From Kribbella aluminosa (GTDB lineage Bacteria; Actinomycetota; Actinomycetes; Propionibacteriales; Kribbellaceae), in the NCBI RefSeq assembly GCF_017876295.1, contig NZ_JAGINT010000002.1, forward strand, positions 2,976,001-3,040,000: DNA of 64,000 nt. The letters run 5' to 3'. The position numbers and the translations under genes are program-made. Position 1 is the stretch's first letter; every line of letters starts with the position of its first letter. Below, piece by piece: positions 34,485 through 42,554 of this stretch. The notes beneath the pieces were generated by a model. That model made no database searches and was not told the DNA's origin. It saw only the letters and a list, made by a program, of their open reading frames with translations.

Positions 34485-35230
34485 CGGGCGCGGGCAGGCT
34501 GCTGGGCGAGATCGTTCTGGTGACGGGTGGCGCACAGGGAATCGGTGCCGCGATCGCTGCGGTGGCTCACCGGGAGGGGGCGAAGGTCGGCATCATCGAC
34601 CTCCGCCCGGTGGAGCCGGCCGACGGACGTGTCGGAGTCGTCGCGGATGTTTCTGACGGCGAACAGGTCGAGGCCGCGGTCGCGAGCCTCACCGGCCAGC
34701 TCGGTGAGTTCACGGTGCTGGTCAACAATGCAGGCCGGAACGCGTACGGCGATGCGACGACGATGACCGATGACGACTGGGACGCGGTCTTCGCGGTCGA
34801 CCTCAAGTCGGCGTGGCTCTGCGCCCGGGCCGTGTTGCCAGGGATGATCGCGCGCAAACACGGGGCGATCGTGAACATCGCGTCCCTGCACTCCCGGCTG
34901 ACGATGCGTGGGATGTTCCCGTACGCCGCCGCGAAGTCCGGCCTCGTCGGTCTGACCAGGAGTCTGGCGCTCGATGTCGCCGAGCACGGCATCCGGGTGA
35001 ACGCGGTCAGCCCGGGCTACGTGCGGACCCCGATCCACGATGATTTCGTCCGCCGGTCGGAGGACCCGGCCGCGGCCGAGCAGGCGATCCTCGACGTCCA
35101 CCCGCTCGGGCGGATCGGCACACCGGACGAGGTCGCCGAGGTCGTGTGCTTCCTCGCCTCGCCTGCGGCCAGTTACGTCACCGGCGCCGACTGGGCGATC
35201 GACGGCGGGCTCGGCGTCCGGTTCGCCTGA
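34481..35230 (+). CDS. SDR-family oxidoreductase (sugar 1-dehydrogenase candidate)
   Basis: Classical short-chain dehydrogenase of 249 residues. Cofactor motif VTGGAQGIGAAIA, NNAG in VNNAGRNAYG, catalytic Ser in NIASLHSRL, Tyr and Lys in YAAAKSGL, and C-terminal DWAIDGGLGVRFA. It overlaps the sugar permease gene, so it probably acts on the imported sugar, oxidising it to the lactone/aldonate that the IlvD-family enzyme dehydrates. No lactonase gene is visible; spontaneous hydrolysis or a gene elsewhere would be needed. Confidence 0.88.
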   Translation: MTGAGRLLGEIVLVTGGAQGIGAAIAAVAHREGAKVGIIDLRPVEPADGRVGVVADVSDGEQVEAAVASLTGQLGEFTVLVNNAGRNAYGDATTMTDDDWDAVFAVDLKSAWLCARAVLPGMIARKHGAIVNIASLHSRLTMRGMFPYAAAKSGLVGLTRSLALDVAEHGIRVNAVSPGYVRTPIHDDFVRRSEDPAAAEQAILDVHPLGRIGTPDEVAEVVCFLASPAASYVTGADWAIDGGLGVRFA

Positions 35231-35234
35231 GCTC

Positions 35235-35285
35235 GTGCTTCCCGGAAGAACGTCCGGCTGAGCTGTTGGGCTCGGCCGGAAGCAC
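35235..35285 (+). terminator. Candidate terminator after the SDR gene
   Basis: Arms GTGCTTCCCGG and CCGGAAGCAC pair with one bulged C around a loop of about 30 nt. It lies 5 nt after the SDR stop and just before the GH2 promoter region. The long loop makes it a weak call. Confidence 0.4.
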
Positions 35286-35296
35286 TTCACCACTAT

Positions 35297-35324
35297 GTAA
35301 CAACGTAGCTGCCTAGTTGCTAGG
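35297..35324. promoter_or_regulatory. Candidate FadR-type operator upstream of the GH2 gene
   Basis: AT-rich stretch containing GTAACAACGTAGC and GCCTAGTTGCTAG, ending at the AGGAGAGG ribosome site. CAACGTAGCTGC matches CAACTTAGCAGC of the 28983 site at 10 of 12 positions. Binding here would block both promoter and ribosome site. Confidence 0.4.
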
Positions 35325-35335
35325 AGAGGTATCCG

Positions 35336-38300
35336 ATGACCTCGTACCCGCCCGACGCTGATCCGATCGAACAGGACCAGCCCCGTTCGCAGTTCACCCG
35401 GCGTACGGCCCTCAAGGGGCTGGCCGCTGCCGGCCTGCTCACCGCCGTACAGGACGGCATCTTCCTGACCGGTCCGGCTCATGCCGCGACCACTCGTCCG
35501 TTGCCGTCCATCCCACCGCTGCCCGCGTCGGTCTCCGGGGTCCGTAACCCGCAGATCCCGGTGACAACGGGGTGGCGGTACTCCAGCTCGCCGCCGCCAT
35601 CGTTCTGGTCGGCCGGGACGGATACCGCCTCCTGGAAACCGATCGCGGTGCCGGGCGAACCCGCCCTGCAGAGCCAGACGGTCCGGTCCGACGCCGAATG
35701 CGCCTACGTCGTGAGCCTGCCGATCCCGGCCGACTTCGCCGGCCGACGGGTGCTGCTTCGGTTCGACGGCGTCTACAACTACGCCCGGCTGTGGGTCAAC
35801 GGGACCTTTGTGCGTGACCACGACGGTGGATTCACGACCTGGTACGCCGACATCACCTCGCTCGTGACACCCGGCCGTGCGGCCACGGTCACGGTCGGGG
35901 TCACCGACCGGGCGACCAGTATTGCGGGCCAGTCGGACTATGCCCACCACATCATCGGCGGCGTCCTGCGGGACGTCACGCTGGTCGCGCTACCCGGTTC
36001 GTACCTCAGCCGGCTGCACGTCGACACCCGGTTCGACGCGGCGTACCGGGACGCGACCCTCGAGGTGACGGCTGCGGTCGGCAACCTCGGTGGAGGCACG
36101 AACGGCGTCGTGGAGCTGAACCTGGCCGACCCCGCCGGCCGGCCGGTCGCGATCTCGCCGTCGACGCTGAAGCTCACCGATTCGATGCCCCAGGCAACGG
36201 CTGGGATCCAGGTCAAGGCGCCGCTCAAGTGGGACGCCGAGCATCCCAACCTGTACACGTTGACGGCGACGTTCAAGTCCAAGGGCACGACCGAGCAGGT
36301 CGTCCGGCGGATCGGATTCCGTCAGGTCGAGGTCCAGGGCAACCAGCTGCTGGTGAACGGGCAGCCGGTACATCTGCTGGGTGTCTGCCACCACAGCATC
36401 ACCGAGGCCCAGGGCCGGTCGACCAACGCCTCGATGGAAGAGCTGGCCGCCAGGCGGTACAAGGAGGCCAACTGCAACTTCGTCAGGACCTCGCACTACC
36501 CGCCGACGCCGGCGTTCCTCGACTGGGCCGACAAACTCGGTCTGTACGTCGAGGTCGAGGCGCCGGTGTGCTTCCAGTACGGCACGGTGGACGATCCCGC
36601 GTACACCGAGCAGTACATGTCGCAGTACGTGGAGATGCTCGAACGGGACCGGAGCCACCCGAGCGTCATCGACTGGTCGCTCGGCAACGAGAGTGGCATG
36701 GGCCGAAACTTCGCCGCCGAGAACACGTACTCGCACGAGGTCGACCCCTCCCGCCCGACCGTGTTCGAGGATGTTGCCCAGCACAACGGCGGGAACCAGG
36801 CGGACGTCTACAGCGGCCACTACCCGAACCTCGGCAACGCGAACGGGAACCCGACGCAGCCGGTGCAGTACGGCGAATTCGCGCACGTGCCGTGCTACAA
36901 CGTCGACACGCTCAGAGCCGATCCTGGTGTTCGGGACTTCTGGGGACACAGCATCGCGAAGCTCGCGGCGAAATTCCGGACGACGAACGGTGTCGTCGGC
37001 GGCTCCATCTGGGCCGCGATCGACGAGGTCTTCCACCTTCCGGCCGGCCCGGTCGGCTACGGCGAATGGGGCATCGTCGACCTGTGGCGGCGGCCGAAAC
37101 CCGAGCACTGGCTGACCAAGAAGGCGTTCTCTCCGGTGCAGATCGCGGACGGCGTCCTGACCGGCCAGACACCCGGCGCGGCGATCGCGGTGCCGGTGAC
37201 GAACTGGCACGACCACACGAACCTCGGTGAGCTCACCATCGCCTGGAAGATCGGCAACCGATCCGGCAGGCTGAGCGGGGTCGACATCGCTGCCCGGAAA
37301 TCCGGAACGCTCACCGTTCCGGCCGGCTCCTGGCGATCGGGGGACGTGCTCGCGCTGACCTTCTCCCGCGGCGGATCTCTGGTCGACGAATACCGGATCT
37401 GGCTCAACAACAGAACGACTCCGGACTTCCTCGCACCCGGCGGCACCACGCCCGTGGTCCGGGAGACCCCTAGCCGGATCACGGTCACCGGCGTCGACTC
37501 GCCCTTCACCGTGGTGTTCGACAAAGTCGCGGGCCGGCTTGTCGAGGCCACCGCGGGCGGAGCACTCGTACTGACCGGCGGACCGGACCTGATGCTCTCG
37601 CGGGCAGTCCCCGGTCAGTGGACGGCCGGTTCGGCTGTTGTCACCACCCGCGACGGTCAGGTTGTCGTCACGCTCGCCGGACGATTCGGGTCCATGAACA
37701 CGACGATCACGGTCGCCATCGACGGCCGCGGTCTGCTGACCACGTCGTACACGATCGCCAACCCGCCGAGTGGCGCCGTCAGCGACGTCGGGATCAGCTA
37801 CGTGATGCCCGATGAGATCGACACGCTCAGCTGGCAACGCGACGGTCAGTGGACGGCGTACCCGGACGACCACATCGGCCGGGTGGCCGGAACCGCACGC
37901 AAGTCGCGCGCAGCGGGAACCGACGGGTACCGGACGCAGCCGAGCTGGCCGTGGGCGCAGGACACGCACAGCTACTACCTGTTCGGCAAGGACAGTGCGC
38001 CGCACTGGACCAACGACTTCCGGAGCAGCAAGGCCAACGTCCGGCTCGCGAAGGCGACGGTTGGAGCCCAGGGGCACGGTGTTCAGGTCGAGTCAGGCGG
38101 CACGGACTCGGTTCGGCTCGCGCGGGTCGAGTCTCCGGTGGTCGACGACGCGTCACCGCAGATCAGCTACGCAGGAGCGTGGACCCACGCCGATCTTTCG
38201 TCCGGATACACGGCCGGCGACCTCTTCGGCACCGAATCGTTCGCCAGCGTGTCCGGCGCCAGCGCCGAGCTGGCATTCACCGGAACCGGTGTCGGGTTCT

Positions 38301-39067
38301 ACTCCGCGAAAGCCGCCAATCTCGGCATCGTCAGGATCTCCATCGACGGGAAGGCCGTCTCGACCCTCGACCTCTACGGTCCCGGCAAGGTTCCTGCGCA
38401 ACTGGTCTTCCGCAGCGACGCGTTGCCGTACGGCGAGCACAGCATCAAGATCGAGTGCACCGGCGAGAAGAACGCCGCTTCCTCGGGGACGTACGCGCTG
38501 GTCGACGCGTTCCGGATCGTGAGCAGCGTCGTCGACGATGCGTCCGGGCAGGTTCGGTACGACGGAACCTGGTCCCACGCGGACACGACGAGCGGCTCGA
38601 CCGCCGGCGCTCTCGGACAGACCGAGTCCTACAGCAGCGAGGCCGGAGCGACGGCACGGACGACCTTCCGTGGCACCGGGATCCGGGTTGTCTGCCCGGA
38701 AGGCCCGAACGAGGGGATCGCGGAGATCTCTGTCGACGGCGGCACTCCCACACGGGTCGATCTGTACGCCGCGAGCAAACAGTTCGCGCAGACAGTGTTC
38801 GCGCGGACAGGACTGCTCGACGGTGAGCACACGGTCACAGTACGAGTGACGGGAGACAAGAACCCTGCCGCCACCGACGTCTACGTAGCCGTCGATGCGT
38901 TCGACGTCGAGTCCGCTGACCCGTTCGCGTCGATCCAGCCGGGAGTCAACCTGATCACGACCGCGCGGCTGAACTACCCAGATCTCTCGTGGGGCAACTA
39001 CACCGACCCGGCCATCGTGCTGCCGCCCAACTACAGCGCCACGGCCCGCCTCCGCCTGCTGGCCTGA
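35336..39067 (+). CDS. Tat-exported glycoside hydrolase family 2 enzyme with duplicated C-terminal modules
   Basis: Large extracellular hydrolase of 1243 residues. Tat leader (FTRRTALKGLAAAGLL). Residues ~60-220 are the GH2 jelly-roll (RVLLRFDGVYNYARLWVNG), ~220-330 an Ig-like domain, and ~330-620 the TIM barrel with acid/base Glu in WSLGNESGMG (about 455) and nucleophile Glu in YGEFAH (about 513). C-terminal to the usual GH2 end are two tandem ~125-residue modules (VVDDASPQISYAGAWTHAD and VVDDASGQVRYDGTWSHAD), likely galactose-binding-like folds for polymer attachment. GH2 members include beta-galactosidases, beta-glucuronidases and arabinosidases; the AraF-like importer upstream hints at a pentose or galactose product. 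AGGAGAGG precedes the ATG. Confidence 0.86.
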   Translation: MTSYPPDADPIEQDQPRSQFTRRTALKGLAAAGLLTAVQDGIFLTGPAHAATTRPLPSIPPLPASVSGVRNPQIPVTTGWRYSSSPPPSFWSAGTDTASWKPIAVPGEPALQSQTVRSDAECAYVVSLPIPADFAGRRVLLRFDGVYNYARLWVNGTFVRDHDGGFTTWYADITSLVTPGRAATVTVGVTDRATSIAGQSDYAHHIIGGVLRDVTLVALPGSYLSRLHVDTRFDAAYRDATLEVTAAVGNLGGGTNGVVELNLADPAGRPVAISPSTLKLTDSMPQATAGIQVKAPLKWDAEHPNLYTLTATFKSKGTTEQVVRRIGFRQVEVQGNQLLVNGQPVHLLGVCHHSITEAQGRSTNASMEELAARRYKEANCNFVRTSHYPPTPAFLDWADKLGLYVEVEAPVCFQYGTVDDPAYTEQYMSQYVEMLERDRSHPSVIDWSLGNESGMGRNFAAENTYSHEVDPSRPTVFEDVAQHNGGNQADVYSGHYPNLGNANGNPTQPVQYGEFAHVPCYNVDTLRADPGVRDFWGHSIAKLAAKFRTTNGVVGGSIWAAIDEVFHLPAGPVGYGEWGIVDLWRRPKPEHWLTKKAFSPVQIADGVLTGQTPGAAIAVPVTNWHDHTNLGELTIAWKIGNRSGRLSGVDIAARKSGTLTVPAGSWRSGDVLALTFSRGGSLVDEYRIWLNNRTTPDFLAPGGTTPVVRETPSRITVTGVDSPFTVVFDKVAGRLVEATAGGALVLTGGPDLMLSRAVPGQWTAGSAVVTTRDGQVVVTLAGRFGSMNTTITVAIDGRGLLTTSYTIANPPSGAVSDVGISYVMPDEIDTLSWQRDGQWTAYPDDHIGRVAGTARKSRAAGTDGYRTQPSWPWAQDTHSYYLFGKDSAPHWTNDFRSSKANVRLAKATVGAQGHGVQVESGGTDSVRLARVESPVVDDASPQISYAGAWTHADLSSGYTAGDLFGTESFASVSGASAELAFTGTGVGFYSAKAANLGIVRISIDGKAVSTLDLYGPGKVPAQLVFRSDALPYGEHSIKIECTGEKNAASSGTYALVDAFRIVSSVVDDASGQVRYDGTWSHADTTSGSTAGALGQTESYSSEAGATARTTFRGTGIRVVCPEGPNEGIAEISVDGGTPTRVDLYAASKQFAQTVFARTGLLDGEHTVTVRVTGDKNPAATDVYVAVDAFDVESADPFASIQPGVNLITTARLNYPDLSWGNYTDPAIVLPPNYSATARLRLLA

Positions 39068-39075
39068 CACTTCAT

Positions 39076-39121
39076 GCCCGGCTGGACGCACCGTGGGAAG
39101 TAACGGTGCATCCAGCCGGGC
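39076..39121 (+). terminator. Strong hairpin terminator after GH2
   Basis: Stem of about 19 bp with one mismatch: arm GCCCGGCTGGACGCACCGT, 8-nt loop GGGAAGTA, and arm ACGGTGCATCCAGCCGGGC. It begins 9 nt after the GH2 stop. No T-run, as usual in this genome type. Confidence 0.8.
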
Positions 39122-39175
39122 CCCGTCAATCCTGAGGCACTGCCTCGCCGATCTCAGATGGTGAGCTCTTGTTTA

Positions 39176-39199
39176 GTAGATCGTATTTCGCATATCGTC
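39176..39199. promoter_or_regulatory. GntR regulon site A (7-nt periodic) before the GH30-like gene
   Basis: AT-rich island GTAGATCGTAT..CGCATATCGTC. Read on the minus strand it is GACGATA-TGCGAAA-TACGATC-TAC, three 7-nt units. It ends 6 nt before the ATG at 39206, where a ribosome site would be, so the message may be leaderless. It matches sites at 42491, 48578 and 48606. Confidence 0.65.
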
Positions 39200-39205
39200 G
39201 CCGTC

Positions 39206-40699
39206 ATGCTTACCGATGATGTGGTACCGCCTGCCGCCCAAGCCGGCGTCCGGCGACGGACCTTCCTTGCAGGCGCCGCCGGGACGGCCGCCGTCGCTGT
39301 TGCCTTGCCCCGCGAGGCCGTCGCCGCGCCTGCCGAGGTCGGTGGGGAGACGTACGTCGTGCAATGGCGCAGGCCGCGCCAGACGATCCTCGGCCTGGGC
39401 TACGAGATCCAGAGTGACTCCATCGGCTCCGGGAACAACGGCCTCCCGGACGCCACGACCTCAGTTCCGCACGACCTTGTCGAGAGCGAACGAGACCGGC
39501 TGTACGACGAGATGCTGCGGGCCGGCGGCCAGCGGGGCTTCCGTTTCTGCAGGCTCGCGATGGGGCTCTATCTGCGGGGTCTCACGCCGGACAAGAAGAA
39601 TGTGATCGGTCGCTGGCCGGAGCAGCTGGACGAGCTCGCGACGATGATCCGGCGGTCGAAGACCGAGGGCCTGATGGTGGAGTACTGGTCACCGGCGCCG
39701 GCCTGGAAATCGACCGGCTCCTACGTCAGGGGGACGCTCAACAGCGGCGATCAGCCGTTCCTGTCCGAGTTCGCCGACGCGCTCGTCCAGGACGTCCGGT
39801 ACCTCAAGCAGCACGGTCTGCCGGTCTCCTGGTGGGGTCTGCAGAACGAACCGGGGATCACGCCGAACTACTCCGGCTGCGACTACTCGCCGGATCTGTA
39901 CTACAACGCCTTCCGGACAGCCGCCAGCCGGATCCGGTCGACGTTCCCGGAGGTGCGGATCCATGCCAACAGCCTCGGAGGCCAGCACGGTGTCGGGTGC
40001 GACCGGATCCGGGCCGACCGCGGAGCCCTCGCGCTCGTCGACGGCTGGACCTTCCACCACATCGGCTGGGACACCAACTACGAACTGCAGCACGACCTGC
40101 AGGTCGACAACGAGCATCGGCCGGTGTTCAACAACGAGTTCGAATACCTGTCGTGGAACACTGCCCGGACGCCTTGGTACACCGTGAACACCGCCCAGTC
40201 GGTGATGAACTGGATGACGTTCCAGGACTCTCCGACCTGGGTCTGGCTGCATGCGCTCAAGCCGACGTACAACGCCGAGGCGGTCGGTTACTCGCTCGGC
40301 TTCTGGCGGCCCTGGGACGAGGACGACTTCTCGCACTTCCCGGATCTCCCGAAGGGCCACTGGACCTGGAATCCGATGAACTGGAACGGTGTCGCCGGTT
40401 TCCTGCGGCACCTGCCCTGGGACTCGGTGCGGGTCGAGGTCGACGAGCCCTCGATCGACGGTGACCATCGGGTTATGGCGTGGCTCGCGCCGGGCGGAAC
40501 GCGCTCGTTCGCTGTCACGAACCGTACGGCGACCCCGTTCACCTACACGGTCGCGGTCGGCGACAATACCGCGTTCACCGGAAGCCGCTACGCGCACGAC
40601 ACCAACGCACTGTCGATCGGCGCGAAGACCGGACCGCAGTTGAGCATCGCCGTACCGCCCTACGCGATCGAGTTCTGGACCGAGGAGAGCAGCCGATGA
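39206..40699 (+). CDS. Tat-exported GH30-like glycoside hydrolase (clan GH-A)
   Basis: Secreted hydrolase of 497 residues with a twin-arginine leader (VRRRTFLAGAAGTAAVAVALP). The TIM-barrel part has the acid/base Glu in SWWGLQNEPG (about residue 215) and the nucleophile Glu in PVFNNEFEYLSW (about 312). A C-terminal beta-sandwich (VMAWLAPGGTRSFAVTNRT to IAVPPYAIEFWT) is typical of GH30, whose members include beta-1,6-galactanases, xylanases and beta-glucosidases. The subfamily cannot be assigned by eye. A start at 39158 is possible but would put 16 extra residues before the Tat motif. The stop overlaps the next gene by ATGA. Controlled by site A. Confidence 0.8.
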   Translation: MLTDDVVPPAAQAGVRRRTFLAGAAGTAAVAVALPREAVAAPAEVGGETYVVQWRRPRQTILGLGYEIQSDSIGSGNNGLPDATTSVPHDLVESERDRLYDEMLRAGGQRGFRFCRLAMGLYLRGLTPDKKNVIGRWPEQLDELATMIRRSKTEGLMVEYWSPAPAWKSTGSYVRGTLNSGDQPFLSEFADALVQDVRYLKQHGLPVSWWGLQNEPGITPNYSGCDYSPDLYYNAFRTAASRIRSTFPEVRIHANSLGGQHGVGCDRIRADRGALALVDGWTFHHIGWDTNYELQHDLQVDNEHRPVFNNEFEYLSWNTARTPWYTVNTAQSVMNWMTFQDSPTWVWLHALKPTYNAEAVGYSLGFWRPWDEDDFSHFPDLPKGHWTWNPMNWNGVAGFLRHLPWDSVRVEVDEPSIDGDHRVMAWLAPGGTRSFAVTNRTATPFTYTVAVGDNTAFTGSRYAHDTNALSIGAKTGPQLSIAVPPYAIEFWTEESSR

Positions 40700-41700
40700 G
40701 CACCGCCGGAACGTCGCAGCAGGTCGTCGCAGAGGTCGTCGTCGACAATCCGCAAGCCGAGTTCACCGGCACCTGGACGAACTCGTCCTTCCAGCCGCAC
40801 CTCTACGGCACCGACTACGCCTACACGAACCGCAACGCGGTCTCGCAGGTCGCGCGCGTGGTGCGGTGGCGTCCGGCACTTGCGACCGCGGGGGACTACG
40901 CCGTGTCCGTCTGGCTCCCGGATGGCAATGGTGACCGCGCGGACGCGGTGACCTATCGGGTGCGGCACGGTGGTCAGGAGTCGGTCTTCGTGCTGGACCA
41001 GACCGTGGCGGGCGGCTACTGGAGGCAACTCGGCCGAGGCCCGCTGGCGTTCACGGGTTCGGGCGACGAGTACGTCGAGCTGCGCGTGGCGGATGTCGCG
41101 CCGAAGCCAAATGGTGCGGCGACCTACGTCCAGGCCGACGCCGTCCGTTTCGCACCGCCACCTCCGCCGTTGGCGTCCGGGCCGCAGGTCGACGTCGTTG
41201 CTGGGCGCAACTATGCGGAGCTTTCGTGGCCGACGCTGGACGGGGCGTCGTCGTACGTCGTACGGCGGGCGCTTGCCGGTCAGCAGCCCGAGGAGGTCGC
41301 CGAAGTCGTCAGTGCGGGCTACCTCGACCTGTCGCTCGACTCGCGGTCCGACTACGTGTTCACGGTCGCGGGTGTCAACGGCGCCGGCCTGGGGCCCTCG
41401 TCGCGCACGGTGCGGGTCCGGTACGCGGCAGGTGCACCGTTGGAGGCCGTCCAAGGACTGGTTGTCACCGGCAACGGTCCGAAGGCAGTCCTGCAATGGC
41501 AGCCGTCGCTGGGTGCGACCGGCTACCGGATCGAGAAGGCGACGCGCAGCGGGCGGGCCGGCCAGGTGATCGCCACGGTCACCGGGACGACCTTCATCGA
41601 CGTACCGCCAGGCCCGCAGGCGTACTACGTGGTCCGATCGACCAACGCTGCGGGGACATGCGCGCTCGGATCCTGGCAGGTCGCCTGGTTGCGGGCCTGA
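40696..41700 (+). CDS. Golvesin-C-like plus fibronectin type III protein lacking a signal peptide
   Basis: Protein of 334 residues. Residues ~8-160 resemble the golvesin/xanthan-lyase C-terminal carbohydrate-binding-type domain (VVVDNPQAEFTGTWTNSS, LYGTDYAYTNR, YAVSVWLPDG, YVELRVADVAPKPNG..YVQADAVRF). After a Pro-rich linker (APPPPPLASGP) two FN3-like modules follow (residues ~170-250 and ~255-334). These domains are normally extracellular, yet no Sec or Tat signal is present at this start, and its ATG overlaps the stop of the Tat-exported GH30-like enzyme. Co-export with that partner, or origin by splitting of a once-fused enzyme, would explain this. Confidence 0.72.
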   Translation: MSTAGTSQQVVAEVVVDNPQAEFTGTWTNSSFQPHLYGTDYAYTNRNAVSQVARVVRWRPALATAGDYAVSVWLPDGNGDRADAVTYRVRHGGQESVFVLDQTVAGGYWRQLGRGPLAFTGSGDEYVELRVADVAPKPNGAATYVQADAVRFAPPPPPLASGPQVDVVAGRNYAELSWPTLDGASSYVVRRALAGQQPEEVAEVVSAGYLDLSLDSRSDYVFTVAGVNGAGLGPSSRTVRVRYAAGAPLEAVQGLVVTGNGPKAVLQWQPSLGATGYRIEKATRSGRAGQVIATVTGTTFIDVPPGPQAYYVVRSTNAAGTCALGSWQVAWLRA

Positions 41701-41711
41701 GCGTTCGGCGC

Positions 41712-42470
41712 TCAGAGAGGCGGCAGGCCGAGTTGCCGGCGGTGGCCATCGCGGAGCAGGCTCGCCGGACTCACGACGGATGATCCGGCATCGAGCACTA
41801 GCTCGGAGCCGTTGAGCAGTCGTGCGTCCGGCGACGCCGCGAAGGCCACGGTCGCAGCGACCTCCTCGGGTGTGCCCAGCAGGCGCATCGGGTTGCTCTC
41901 CTCGAGGCGCACCAAGTCGGCCGTGTCGCCAAGCCGCGACTCGGTCGCAGGCGTCCGGATCCAGCCTGGCGAGACGGTCACGAAGCACAATCCGTGGTGT
42001 CCGTAGTCGACCGCGAGTTGACGCGTCAGTGCCGCGACCGCTCCCTTGGCAGCCGCGTACGCCGGCAGTCCCGGAGCCGTCGTTCGGTGCAGGACCGATC
42101 CGACGGTCACCACGACTCCGGACCCCGCGGCGACCATGGCGGGCAAGACCGCCCGTGTGCAGAGGAAGACGGACCCCAGGTTGGCGGCGAGTACGTCGTT
42201 CCAGTCGTCGATCGTGGTCTCGTGCAGCGGCGATCCGCTGGTCAGCCCGGCGCACGCGACGAGAACGTCGACCCCGCTCGCGGTAGCCCCGGCGAACGCG
42301 GCGGTGACGTCGTCCGGATTCGTGACGTCGGCGCGGTGGAACGTCACCCCGTCCATCTCCGGGTCGACGACGTCGATCCCGGCGACGACGTACCCCTCGG
42401 CCAGAAAGCGTGTGGCCACCGCGCGGCCGATGCCGCCGGCCGCGCCGGTCACCACGACTGTTCGACTCAT
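41712..42470 (-). CDS. SDR-family oxidoreductase
   Basis: Classical short-chain dehydrogenase of 252 residues. Motifs: VTGAAGGIGRAVA (cofactor), ACAG in VLVACAGLTSG, catalytic Ser in VTVGSVLHR, Tyr/Lys in YAAAKGAV, and a C-terminal GSELVLDAGSS. The ATG at 42470 has AGAGGAG upstream. Divergent from the sugar kinase with regulon site B between them. In this setting it may oxidise a sugar to an aldonolactone or act on a deoxy-keto uronate (KduD-like); the sequence does not decide. Confidence 0.85.
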   Translation of the reverse strand: MSRTVVVTGAAGGIGRAVATRFLAEGYVVAGIDVVDPEMDGVTFHRADVTNPDDVTAAFAGATASGVDVLVACAGLTSGSPLHETTIDDWNDVLAANLGSVFLCTRAVLPAMVAAGSGVVVTVGSVLHRTTAPGLPAYAAAKGAVAALTRQLAVDYGHHGLCFVTVSPGWIRTPATESRLGDTADLVRLEESNPMRLLGTPEEVAATVAFAASPDARLLNGSELVLDAGSSVVSPASLLRDGHRRQLGLPPL

Positions 42471-42490
42471 CCGGACTCCTCTGGAACGCA

Positions 42491-42514
42491 GGTCGTATAT
42501 CGCATATCGTAGCT
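42491..42514. promoter_or_regulatory. GntR regulon site B in the SDR/kinase divergent gap
   Basis: AT-rich island GGTCGTATATCGCATATCGT. On the minus strand it reads TACGATA-TGCGATA-TACGACC, three 7-nt units in phase with sites A and C. It lies 20 nt before the SDR start and 40 nt before the kinase start, so one bound regulator could control both directions. Confidence 0.65.
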
Positions 42515-42554
42515 CACTGCGGGGCGACGGTCGCCCCGTGGAAATGAGGTTGTC

